From assembly GCA_030153045.1 (NCBI GenBank), contig JASLID010000027.1:1-63449 (forward strand): a DNA stretch of 63,449 nucleotides, in the 5' to 3' direction. Under the pieces are notes generated by a model. It searched no databases. It saw only the letters and a list, made by a program, of their open reading frames with translations, and was not told the DNA's origin. Each line of letters begins with the position of its first letter. Position 1 is the stretch's first letter. This stretch comes from Flavobacterium sp. Its GTDB lineage: Bacteria > Bacteroidota > Bacteroidia > Flavobacteriales > Flavobacteriaceae. A program made the translations under genes and the position numbers. Shown here piece by piece: positions 26,079 through 34,645 of the stretch.

Positions 26079-27317
26079 ATGTCAGAACTATTATTACCAC
26101 CAGAGCATCGATATGCTAAAATAATTAAAGAGAAACTAAACGAAGACGGAAGTGAGCTTTCGATTCTGAATTTAGGACCTACTCACCCAGCTACCCACGG
26201 TATTTTTCAAAATATATTGTTGATGGATGGAGAGCGTATTTTGGATGCAGAGCCAACTATTGGTTACATTCACCGCGCGTTTGAAAAAATTGCTGAAAAT
26301 CGTCCTTTTTACCAAATCACTCCATTAACGGATAGAATGAACTACTGTTCTTCTCCTATCAACAATATGGCGTGGTGGATGACATTAGAAAAACTATTGA
26401 ATATTGAGGTGCCGAAACGTGCGCAGTATTTAAGGGTTATCGTGATGGAATTGGCGCGTATTACAGATCATATTATCTGTAATTCGATTTTAGGTGTAGA
26501 TACTGGTGCGTATACCGGTTTCTTATACGTATTTCAATTTAGAGAGAAAATTTACGAAATCTACGAAGAAATTTGTGGTGCTCGTTTAACTACCAATATG
26601 GGGCGTTTGGGCGGTTTCGAAAGAGATTGGTCAGCGGAAGCTTTTAGAAAATTAGATGTTTTCTTAGAAGAATTCCCGCCAGCTTGGAAAGAATTTGAAA
26701 ACCTTTTCGAAAGAAACAGGATTTTTATAGATAGAACTGTAAACGTTGGTCCAATTTCTGCTGAAAGCGCAATGGCTTACGGATTTACAGGTCCAAATTT
26801 ACGTGCAGCCGGTGTCGATTATGACGTTCGTGTGGCTGAACCGTATTCTTCGTATGAAGATTTTGAATTCATCGTTCCGGTTGGAAAATCAGGAGATACG
26901 TACGATCGTTTTTGCGTTCGTAACGCTGAAGTTTGGGAAAGTTTAAGCATCATTCGTCAAGCTTTGGCTAAAATGCCGGAAGGAAACGAATACCATGCAA
27001 ATGTTCCGGATTATTACCTTCCTCCAAAAGAAGATGTATATAATAATATGGAAGCCTTAATCTACCATTTCAAAATTGTAATGGGAGAAGTTCCGGTTCC
27101 GGTGGCTGAAATTTATCACGCTGTAGAAGGTGGAAACGGAGAATTAGGATTCTATTTAATTACCGATGGAAGTCGTACACCGTACAGATTGCATTTCCGT
27201 CGTCCTTGTTTTATATACTATCAAGCTTATCCTGAAATGATTAAAGGAGCATTATTATCTGATGCCATCGTCATATTATCAAGTCTTAATGTAATTGCTG
27301 GCGAATTAGACGCTTAA
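26079..27317 (+). CDS. nuoD: NADH-quinone oxidoreductase subunit D
   Basis: 412 residues, the 49-kDa subunit, related to the large subunit of NiFe hydrogenases but without the metal cysteines. Family motifs include LGPTHPATHGIF near the N-terminus, IGYIHRAFEK, YCSSPINNMAW and the C-terminal SLNVIAGELDA. Together with NuoB it shapes the quinone head-group pocket; the His of THPATHG and a conserved Tyr bind quinone in known structures. nuoE follows after 5 bp. Confidence 0.97.
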   Translation: MSELLLPPEHRYAKIIKEKLNEDGSELSILNLGPTHPATHGIFQNILLMDGERILDAEPTIGYIHRAFEKIAENRPFYQITPLTDRMNYCSSPINNMAWWMTLEKLLNIEVPKRAQYLRVIVMELARITDHIICNSILGVDTGAYTGFLYVFQFREKIYEIYEEICGARLTTNMGRLGGFERDWSAEAFRKLDVFLEEFPPAWKEFENLFERNRIFIDRTVNVGPISAESAMAYGFTGPNLRAAGVDYDVRVAEPYSSYEDFEFIVPVGKSGDTYDRFCVRNAEVWESLSIIRQALAKMPEGNEYHANVPDYYLPPKEDVYNNMEALIYHFKIVMGEVPVPVAEIYHAVEGGNGELGFYLITDGSRTPYRLHFRRPCFIYYQAYPEMIKGALLSDAIVILSSLNVIAGELDA

Positions 27318-27322
27318 TAATT

Positions 27323-27853
27323 ATGGAAAAAACACAGATCAAACAAAACATAAATATCACGGATGCCTTGATGACTCGTATCGATGAATTGTGCAGTCAT
27401 TATCCGGATGATAAAAGAAAATCGGCATTATTACCTGTTTTGCACGAAGTACAAGATGCTCACGACAACTGGTTGAGTATTGAATTGCAAGACAAAGTAG
27501 CTGAAATTTTACGTATTAAACCTGTTGAAGTCTACGAAGTGGTGACTTTTTACACCATGTTCAACCAAAGACCGATTGGGAAATACATGTTCGAATTTTG
27601 CCATACTTCTCCTTGTTGCTTAAATGGTACCGAAAATTTAATGGATTACACGTGTGAGAAATTAGGGGTAAAAATCGGTCAGCCAACATCAGACGGGATG
27701 TTTGAAGTGCGCGGTGTAGAATGCCTTGGAGCTTGTGGTTATGCGCCAATGATGCAATTGGGTGATTTCTACCAAGAACATTTGACGGAAGCAAAAATCG
27801 ATCAGTTAATCGCTGATTGCAAAGACAATAAAATAATATTACACGATAAATAA
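27323..27853 (+). CDS. nuoE: NADH-quinone oxidoreductase subunit E
   Basis: 176 residues of thioredoxin-like fold. The 2Fe-2S cluster N1a is held by cysteines in CHTSPCCLNG and CLGACGYAP. It belongs to the NADH dehydrogenase module at the tip of the peripheral arm, paired with NuoF. The N-terminal helix bundle (ELCSHYPDDKRKSALLPVL) is normal. nuoF starts 1 bp after its stop, so the two are likely translationally coupled. Confidence 0.96.
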   Translation: MEKTQIKQNINITDALMTRIDELCSHYPDDKRKSALLPVLHEVQDAHDNWLSIELQDKVAEILRIKPVEVYEVVTFYTMFNQRPIGKYMFEFCHTSPCCLNGTENLMDYTCEKLGVKIGQPTSDGMFEVRGVECLGACGYAPMMQLGDFYQEHLTEAKIDQLIADCKDNKIILHDK

Positions 27854-27854
27854 G

Positions 27855-29222
27855 ATGTCAAAGAAAATATTATTAGACAAAATAAATGTACCTGGGATTA
27901 AAACCTACGAAGTGTATCGTCGAGAAGGCGGTTATGCATCAGTGGAAAAAGCCTTAAAAACATTAACGCCTGACGAAGTGGTCGAAGAAGTGAAAACTTC
28001 AGGAATCCGTGGTCGTGGTGGAGCGGGTTTCCCTGCTGGTATGAAATGGAGTTTTATCGATAAAAAATCGGGAAAACCACGTCATTTGGTTTGTAATGCC
28101 GACGAATCGGAACCAGGAACATTCAAAGACCGATATTTGATGGAATACATTCCTCACTTATTAATTGAAGGAATGATTACTTCAAGTTATGCTTTGGGAG
28201 CTAACTTATCTTACATCTATATTCGTGGAGAATACATGTGGGTGTACAAAATTTTAGAAAGAGCCATCGCTGAAGCAAAAGCTGCCGGTTGGTTGGGTAA
28301 AAATATATTAGGAACCGGTTACGATTTGGAATTATACGTTCAAATTGGAGGGGGTGCCTACATATGCGGTGAAGAAACCGCATTAATCGAATCGTTGGAA
28401 GGAAAAAGAGGAAATCCTCGTATCAAACCACCATTCCCGGCAGTTTCTGGACTTTGGGGGAATCCAACTGTAGTAAACAATGTAGAAACGATTTCTGCAG
28501 TGCCTTGGATTGTGAATAATTCAGGTGCAGAATATTCTAAGATTGGTATCGAGCGTTCTACAGGAACCAAATTAATTTCAGCTTCAGGAAACATTAAAAA
28601 TCCAGGAGTTTACGAAATCGAAATGGGAATCAGCGTTTATGAATTCATGAATTCTGACGAATATTTAGGAGGAATGAGCACCGACCGACCTTTGAAAGCT
28701 TTAGTGCCCGGAGGTTCTTCTGTGCCAATTTTACCAGCGCATTTAATATACAAAACAGCAGCAGGAACAGATCGTTTGATGACGTACGAAAGTTTGTCTG
28801 ATGGTGGATTTGCAACAGGTTCGATGTTAGGATCCGGTGGATTTATCGTTTATGATGATACCGCTTGTATTGTAAGAAACACCTGGAATTTTGCTCGTTT
28901 TTACCACCACGAATCTTGCGGACAATGTACACCTTGCCGTGAAGGAACAGGTTGGTTGGAGAAAATCCTGCACAGAATCGAAACCGGAACAGGTCGTGAA
29001 GAAGATATCGAATTGTTATGGAGCATTCAAAGTAAAATCGAAGGAAACACAATTTGTCCTTTAGGTGATGCAGCGTCTTGGCCTGTGGCTGCGGCGATTC
29101 GTCACTTTAGAGAAGAATTCGAATACCATGTTCGTTTCCCTGAAAAAATAAAAAATAGAGATCACTTTGTAGCGGAACCTTTTGAGAAAGTAAAGCATTT
29201 AGTGACAAAACAAACAGTATAA
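27855..29222 (+). CDS. nuoF: NADH-quinone oxidoreductase subunit F
   Basis: 455 residues. The FMN/NADH-binding glycine-rich segment is GIRGRGGAGFPAGMKW, the second nucleotide motif is YICGEETALIESLEG, and cluster N3 is bound by CGQCTPCREG plus a distal Cys in GNTICPLGD. It oxidises NADH and passes electrons through FMN to the Fe-S chain. A perfect TGTGAC/GTCACA inverted repeat lies in the 54-bp gap to nuoG. Confidence 0.97.
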   Translation: MSKKILLDKINVPGIKTYEVYRREGGYASVEKALKTLTPDEVVEEVKTSGIRGRGGAGFPAGMKWSFIDKKSGKPRHLVCNADESEPGTFKDRYLMEYIPHLLIEGMITSSYALGANLSYIYIRGEYMWVYKILERAIAEAKAAGWLGKNILGTGYDLELYVQIGGGAYICGEETALIESLEGKRGNPRIKPPFPAVSGLWGNPTVVNNVETISAVPWIVNNSGAEYSKIGIERSTGTKLISASGNIKNPGVYEIEMGISVYEFMNSDEYLGGMSTDRPLKALVPGGSSVPILPAHLIYKTAAGTDRLMTYESLSDGGFATGSMLGSGGFIVYDDTACIVRNTWNFARFYHHESCGQCTPCREGTGWLEKILHRIETGTGREEDIELLWSIQSKIEGNTICPLGDAASWPVAAAIRHFREEFEYHVRFPEKIKNRDHFVAEPFEKVKHLVTKQTV

Positions 29223-29238
29223 ATTTAGTCGAAAGTGG

Positions 29239-29254
29239 TGTGACGTAAGTCACA
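29239..29254. promoter_or_regulatory. inverted repeat TGTGAC-GTAA-GTCACA between nuoF and nuoG
   Basis: A perfect 6+6 palindrome with a 4-base centre that also fits TGTGA-N6-TCACA, the CRP/FNR-type operator form. It may instead act as a small mRNA hairpin. No -33/-7 promoter is seen next to it. Confidence 0.35.
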
Positions 29255-29276
29255 GAAACTTTAAACAATAAGAGTT

Positions 29277-30326
29277 ATGAAAGTAACAATAGACGGTCAA
29301 AGTATAGAAGTAGAACCAGGAACAACCATCCTGCAGGCTGCGCGTATGATTGGTGGAGAATTAGTTCCGCCAGCCATGTGCTATTACTCAAAATTACAAG
29401 GAAGCGGTGGAAAATGCCGTTGTTGTTTAGTAGAAGTTGCCAAAGGTAGCGAAGCGGATCCAAGACCTATGCCAAAATTAATGGCGTCTTGTGTAACGGG
29501 CTGCATGGACGGAATGGAAGTAAACAGCAAATCTTCACCAAGAGTGGAAGAAGCAAGAAAATCGGTGACGGAATTCTTGTTGATTAATCACCCATTGGAT
29601 TGCCCGGTTTGTGATCAGGCGGGAGAATGTGATTTGCAAAACCTTAGCTTCGAGCACGGGAATCCAAAATCTCGTTTTATCGAAGAGAAAAGAACATTTG
29701 AGCCGGAAGACATCGGTCCGAATATTCAATTGCACATGAATCGTTGTATTTTATGTCAGAGATGTGTTCAAGTGGCAGATCAATTGACAGACAATAGAGT
29801 GCATGGAGTTATGGATCGTGGAGATCACGCCAATATTTCAACATGTATTTCGAAAGCAATCGACAATGAATTCTCCGGAAATATGATTGACGTTTGCCCT
29901 GTTGGAGCTTTAACCGATAAGACATTCCGTTTCAAATCGAGAGTGTGGTTCAACAAACCTTATAACGCACACAGAGATTGCGACAAATGTTGCGGAAAAA
30001 CTACGGTTTGGATGTTTGGTGGAGAAATCCAACGTGTGACAGGTCGTAAAGATGTATACCATGAAGTAGAAGAATTTATCTGTAATGGATGTCGTTTCGA
30101 TCATAAAAATGTGGAAGATTGGACTATCGAAGGACCTCGTGAATTCGAGAAAGATTCGGTTATCAACCAAAATAAGTATTTCGGTAAAACAGATAAAGTT
30201 GAAATCGCTACAGAAAAATTAATTTTGGAAGGTAGAGATAAAGACCATAAAAAAATTAGTATGGCGGAAATAGATTACAACGAAAAAATTGATGGCAACC
30301 CTTTAGATTCAAAGAAAAATGGATAG
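29277..30326 (+). CDS. nuoG: short NuoG-type Fe-S subunit of complex I
   Basis: 349 residues, against roughly 780-900 for typical NuoG. It keeps the N-terminal 2Fe-2S domain (CYYSKLQGSGGKCRCC), the His/Cys cluster motif HPLDCPVCDQAGECDLQ, the ferredoxin-like CILCQRCVQ ... CPVGAL, and then a small domain with CDKCCG ... CNGC that looks like a worn 4Fe4S-molybdopterin motif. The large molybdopterin-like domain is absent and the frame ends cleanly, so this looks like a genuine short form rather than a frameshift. It overlaps nuoH by 8 bp. Confidence 0.9.
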   Translation: MKVTIDGQSIEVEPGTTILQAARMIGGELVPPAMCYYSKLQGSGGKCRCCLVEVAKGSEADPRPMPKLMASCVTGCMDGMEVNSKSSPRVEEARKSVTEFLLINHPLDCPVCDQAGECDLQNLSFEHGNPKSRFIEEKRTFEPEDIGPNIQLHMNRCILCQRCVQVADQLTDNRVHGVMDRGDHANISTCISKAIDNEFSGNMIDVCPVGALTDKTFRFKSRVWFNKPYNAHRDCDKCCGKTTVWMFGGEIQRVTGRKDVYHEVEEFICNGCRFDHKNVEDWTIEGPREFEKDSVINQNKYFGKTDKVEIATEKLILEGRDKDHKKISMAEIDYNEKIDGNPLDSKKNG

Positions 30327-31350
30327 TACATTTATTATAGAAAAAAGCGTTGTTATTGTAACTGTATTTGCCATTACCATGATTATGGCCATGTATTCTA
30401 CTTGGGCAGAGCGTAAAGTGGCAGCATTTCTTCAGGATAGAGTTGGTCCTAACCGTGCAGGTTGGGGTGGATTATTGCAACCGCTTGCCGATGGTTTAAA
30501 ATTATTTTCAAAAGAAGAATTCTTTCCAAACACTCCTAATAGATTCTTATTTATTGTAGGGCCAGCCATTGCGATGAGCACCGCTTTAATGACGAGTGCG
30601 GTAATTCCTTGGGGTGATAAATTGCATCTTTTTGGTAGAGATATTTTGTTACAAGCGACAGATATTGATAATGCTTTATTATACATTTTTGCCATTGTTT
30701 CCATTGGAGTTTACGGAATCATGATTGGAGGTTGGGCTTCGAACAATAAGTTCTCATTAATGGGTGCAGTTCGTGCCGCTTCGCAAATGGTATCATATGA
30801 AGTAGCCATGGGATTGTCTATCATTGCTTTATTGATGATGACTGGTACCTTGAGCTTAAAAGAAATCTCAGTACAGCAGTCAGGAATGAACTGGAATGTG
30901 TTTTATCAGCCACTTTCATTTTTGATTTTTCTTATCTGTTCTTTCGCAGAAACCAACAGAACACCTTTCGACTTAGCAGAATGCGAATCGGAATTAATTG
31001 GAGGATATCATACCGAATATTCTTCCATGAAAATGGGATTCTATCTATTTGCTGAATACGCGAATATGTTTATTTCATCAGCGATTTTAGCGATTTTATT
31101 CTTCGGAGGATACAATTATCCTGGAATGCAGTGGATGGTAGAAAATGTTGGGGTAAATACAGCAAATATTTTAGGAATCATTGTTTTATTTATCAAAATA
31201 TGCGGATTCATATTCTTATACATGTGGGTACGTTGGACGATTCCACGTTTTAGATACGATCAATTGATGCATTTAGGTTGGAGAATTTTAATTCCATTGG
31301 CTATTGTAAATATTATGGTTACAGGAATTTGCCTTTTACTTTTTAAATAA
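30319..31350 (+). CDS. nuoH: NADH-quinone oxidoreductase subunit H
   Basis: 343 residues with eight or more membrane helices. Family motifs are ERKVAAFLQDRVGPNRAGW, GLKLFSKEEFFPN and CSFAETNRTPFDLAECESEL, the charged loop that lines the quinone entry channel. It links the peripheral arm to the proton-pumping membrane arm. Its ATG overlaps the last codons of nuoG by 8 bp, indicating coupled translation. Confidence 0.97.
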   Translation: MDSTFIIEKSVVIVTVFAITMIMAMYSTWAERKVAAFLQDRVGPNRAGWGGLLQPLADGLKLFSKEEFFPNTPNRFLFIVGPAIAMSTALMTSAVIPWGDKLHLFGRDILLQATDIDNALLYIFAIVSIGVYGIMIGGWASNNKFSLMGAVRAASQMVSYEVAMGLSIIALLMMTGTLSLKEISVQQSGMNWNVFYQPLSFLIFLICSFAETNRTPFDLAECESELIGGYHTEYSSMKMGFYLFAEYANMFISSAILAILFFGGYNYPGMQWMVENVGVNTANILGIIVLFIKICGFIFLYMWVRWTIPRFRYDQLMHLGWRILIPLAIVNIMVTGICLLLFK

Positions 31351-31358
31351 AAGATTTT

Positions 31359-31910
31359 ATGTCAACGACAATACAAAACATATCATTATCAGGAAGAAAA
31401 AAACAAGTTTCTCACAAGGAAATGAATTTTTGGGAAAGCCTGTATCTAGTAGCCATTATCAAAGGATTGATGATTACTATCAAACACTTTTTTAGAAAAA
31501 AAGTAACCATTCACTATCCAGAGCAAGTACGTGAAATGAGTCCGGTGTATCGCGGTCAACACATGTTGAAACGTGACGAACAAGGTCGTGAAAACTGTAC
31601 CGCTTGTGGATTGTGTGCCCTTTCTTGCCCAGCAGAAGCGATTACGATGAAGGCTGCTGAAAGAAAACCAGATGAAAAGCATTTGTACCGTGAAGAGAAA
31701 TATGCTGAAATCTATGAAATTAACATGTTGCGTTGTATTTTCTGTGGATTGTGTGAAGAGGCTTGTCCGAAAGATGCGATTTACTTAACGACTTCAAAAG
31801 TGTTGGTTCCTTCCAATTACGAAAGAGAAGATTTCATTTTCGGAAAAGATAAATTAGTTATGCCACTGGATATGGCAATGAAAAACGCTCAACTTAAAAA
31901 CGCTAACTAA
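31359..31910 (+). CDS. nuoI: NADH-quinone oxidoreductase subunit I
   Basis: 183 residues with two 4Fe-4S ferredoxin motifs, CTACGLCALSCP and CIFCGLCEEACP, which hold clusters N6a and N6b. It conducts electrons along the peripheral arm to NuoB. An amphipathic N-terminal helix probably docks on the membrane. Its stop codon overlaps the nuoJ start by one base. Confidence 0.97.
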   Translation: MSTTIQNISLSGRKKQVSHKEMNFWESLYLVAIIKGLMITIKHFFRKKVTIHYPEQVREMSPVYRGQHMLKRDEQGRENCTACGLCALSCPAEAITMKAAERKPDEKHLYREEKYAEIYEINMLRCIFCGLCEEACPKDAIYLTTSKVLVPSNYEREDFIFGKDKLVMPLDMAMKNAQLKNAN

Positions 31911-32422
31911 TGTCAACATTACTTATTATATTTTACTTTCTGTCGGCAATAACCCTTGCGACTGCCTTTTTGACTATCATTAGTAAAAACCCTATTCACA
32001 GCGCTATTTATTTAGTCATCTGTTTTTTTACTGTAGCCGGACATTATTTGTTATTTAACGCTCAATTTTTAGCTATTGTTCATATTATAGTGTATTCCGG
32101 AGCGATTATGGTACTGTTCTTATTTACCATCATGTTGATGAACTTGAACAAAGAGGGAGAGCCGCATAAAAAAATCGCAACTAAACTAGCTGCAGCTGTT
32201 TCGTTTGGACTAATTTGTTTTGTAATGCTAGCCGTTTTTATCAAAGCGATGCCGGTTATTGAAACGTACAAGCAAACAGGCCAGGATTTCCAATCGATTA
32301 AAGTGTTAGGAAAAGTATTGCTTAATGAATATATGGTGCCTTTCGAATTTGCTTCTATTTTATTATTAGTAGCGATGATTGGTGCTGTATTATTGTCTAA
32401 AAAAGAAAAATCAATTCAATAA
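31910..32422 (+). CDS. nuoJ: NADH-quinone oxidoreductase subunit J
   Basis: 170 residues with five membrane helices; SKNPIHSAIYLVICFF and HIIVYSGAIMVLFLFTIMLM are the family signatures, the latter holding the pi-bulge helix seen in complex I structures. It is a membrane-arm subunit next to NuoA and NuoK. It shares a base with the end of nuoI and is followed immediately by nuoK. Confidence 0.96.
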   Translation: MSTLLIIFYFLSAITLATAFLTIISKNPIHSAIYLVICFFTVAGHYLLFNAQFLAIVHIIVYSGAIMVLFLFTIMLMNLNKEGEPHKKIATKLAAAVSFGLICFVMLAVFIKAMPVIETYKQTGQDFQSIKVLGKVLLNEYMVPFEFASILLLVAMIGAVLLSKKEKSIQ

Positions 32423-32743
32423 ATGAATAATATTTTACAACAAATTGGAATTGAAAACTACATTTTTTTAAGTGTAATTCTTTTCTGTATTGGAGTTTTT
32501 GGAGTTTTATACAGAAGAAACGCCATTATCATGTTTATGTCTATAGAGATTATGTTGAATGCCGTAAACTTACTTTTTGTGGCTTTTTCAACCTACCATC
32601 AAGACGCACAAGGACAAGTATTCGTATTCTTCTCGATGGCTGTGGCTGCTGCAGAAGTTGCCGTAGGACTAGCAATATTAGTATCGATTTTTAGAAACTT
32701 GAGTTCTATTGATATCGATAATTTAAAAAACTTAAAAGGATAA
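32423..32743 (+). CDS. nuoK: NADH-quinone oxidoreductase subunit K
   Basis: 106 residues, three membrane helices. The family motif RRNAIIMFMSIEIMLNAVNL holds the buried Glu used in proton translocation, and a second Glu lies in AAAEVAVGLAILVSIFR. It is the MrpC-related subunit of the membrane arm. The start directly abuts the nuoJ stop. Confidence 0.97.
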   Translation: MNNILQQIGIENYIFLSVILFCIGVFGVLYRRNAIIMFMSIEIMLNAVNLLFVAFSTYHQDAQGQVFVFFSMAVAAAEVAVGLAILVSIFRNLSSIDIDNLKNLKG

Positions 32744-32749
32744 ATACTA

Positions 32750-34633
32750 ATGGAAAAAAACTTAGCTTTAGTATTATTGTTGGCTCCATTATGTGGGTTT
32801 ATATTCAATGTTTTCTTCGGAAAAAAAGCAGGAAAATCGATAGCAGGAATCTTAGGGACATTGTCAGTTGTGATTTCATTTTTTGCAACGACTTACTTCT
32901 TCGTTCTAATTCAGACCAATCCAAAACCAATCCAAATTGATTTGTTTCAATGGATTTCTTTGGAAAAATTCAACGTTAATTTCTCATTTTTATTAGATCA
33001 ACTCTCTATCATCTGGTTACTTTTCGTAACAGGTATTGGTTCGTTGATTCATATGTATTCTATTAGTTATATGCATGATGATGAAAATATGCACAAGTTT
33101 TTTGCCTATTTGAATCTGTTCGTATTTTTCATGATTACATTGGTCATTGGAAGCAACTTACTAATCATGTTCATTGGTTGGGAAGGTGTAGGTCTTTGTT
33201 CTTATTTACTGATTGGTTTTTGGTATAAAAATCAAGAGTACAATGATGCAGCAAAGAAAGCTTTCATCATGAATAGAATTGGTGATTTAGGGTTATTGAT
33301 TGGATTGTTCATTTTAGGATATTTATTCAATACGCTGGATTATGCAACTCTTAAAGGAACGATTTTAAGTAATAAAGAAATTTTATCAAACCCATTATTG
33401 TCTATTGCAGCTTTATGTTTATTTATTGGTGCTTGTGGTAAATCGGCCCAAATTCCATTATACACTTGGTTGCCGGACGCGATGGCAGGACCAACGCCAG
33501 TTTCGGCATTAATCCACGCTGCAACGATGGTTACTGCTGGTATTTTCATGGTGACAAGAATGAACTTTTTATTCGATTTAACGCCTTATATTCAAGATGT
33601 TATTGCTGTTGTTGGAGTAGTTACGGCTATTGTAGCGGCTTCTATCGGATTGGTTCAAAACGACATTAAAAAAGTATTGGCTTACTCTACCGTTTCGCAA
33701 TTAGGATTAATGTTTTTAGCATTAGGATTTGGTGCTTATGAAGTAGCGGTTTTTCATGTAATCACACATGCTTTCTTTAAAGCTTGTTTGTTCTTAGGTT
33801 CAGGTTCTGTAATTCATGCTTTGCACGGAGAGCAAGACATGCGCAAAATGGGTGGCTTGAGAAAAGCGATGCCAATCACCTTTTGGACGATGATGATTTC
33901 TACTTTGGCGATTGCTGGGATCTTTCCATTTGCAGGATTTTGGTCTAAGGATGAAATTTTAATGACGGCGTTCCACGGAAATATAGTGCTTTGGGTTATC
34001 GGTTCGATTGCTTCGATTATGACCGCTTTTTATATGTTCCGATTAATGTATTTGACTTTCTTCAAAGATTTCAGAGGAACAGATGAACAAAAACACCATT
34101 TGCACGAAAGTCCAAGTTTAATCACTACGCCATTAGTCGTTTTAGGATTTTTAGCCGCTATTGGTGGAGTAATCAATATGCCGGGAAGCAATTGGCTGAA
34201 TCATTATCTAGCGCCAGTTCTAGCTAAAACAGGACATGAAGCACATCATTTGGGAGCTACAGAGTATATGTTAATGGCCATTGCAACAGTGGGAGCATTG
34301 ATTGGAATTGGAATTGCCTATTCAAAATACATCAAACAAAGTCAAGTACCTGCAGAAGATTCAGAAATTCAAGGTGTGGCTAAAGTTTTATACAACAAAT
34401 ATTATGTTGATGAAGTCTATGAAGCGATTTTCGTAAACCCATTATATAAAGTATCACATTTCTTTAGAGAGTATGTGGAAAGAGCAGTTTCTGGATTTGT
34501 TTTCGGTTTAGGAAAATTAACAAACGGAATTGGAAATCAAGGAAAACTAATTCAAAACGGAAGCATCGGATTGTATCTTTTTGCTTTTGTACTTGGAGTT
34601 TCTTCGATTTTAATTTATTTATTTTTAGTTTAA
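32750..34633 (+). CDS. nuoL: NADH-quinone oxidoreductase subunit L
   Basis: 627 residues, about sixteen membrane helices, the distal antiporter-like proton pump of complex I. Conserved features are WEGVGLCSYLLIGFW with the key Glu, PTPVSALIHAATMVTAG, and a long C-terminal amphipathic lateral helix region. Related to MrpA antiporters. It lies 6 bp after nuoK and 12 bp before nuoM. Confidence 0.97.
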   Translation: MEKNLALVLLLAPLCGFIFNVFFGKKAGKSIAGILGTLSVVISFFATTYFFVLIQTNPKPIQIDLFQWISLEKFNVNFSFLLDQLSIIWLLFVTGIGSLIHMYSISYMHDDENMHKFFAYLNLFVFFMITLVIGSNLLIMFIGWEGVGLCSYLLIGFWYKNQEYNDAAKKAFIMNRIGDLGLLIGLFILGYLFNTLDYATLKGTILSNKEILSNPLLSIAALCLFIGACGKSAQIPLYTWLPDAMAGPTPVSALIHAATMVTAGIFMVTRMNFLFDLTPYIQDVIAVVGVVTAIVAASIGLVQNDIKKVLAYSTVSQLGLMFLALGFGAYEVAVFHVITHAFFKACLFLGSGSVIHALHGEQDMRKMGGLRKAMPITFWTMMISTLAIAGIFPFAGFWSKDEILMTAFHGNIVLWVIGSIASIMTAFYMFRLMYLTFFKDFRGTDEQKHHLHESPSLITTPLVVLGFLAAIGGVINMPGSNWLNHYLAPVLAKTGHEAHHLGATEYMLMAIATVGALIGIGIAYSKYIKQSQVPAEDSEIQGVAKVLYNKYYVDEVYEAIFVNPLYKVSHFFREYVERAVSGFVFGLGKLTNGIGNQGKLIQNGSIGLYLFAFVLGVSSILIYLFLV

Positions 34634-34645
34634 TAATTATACATA

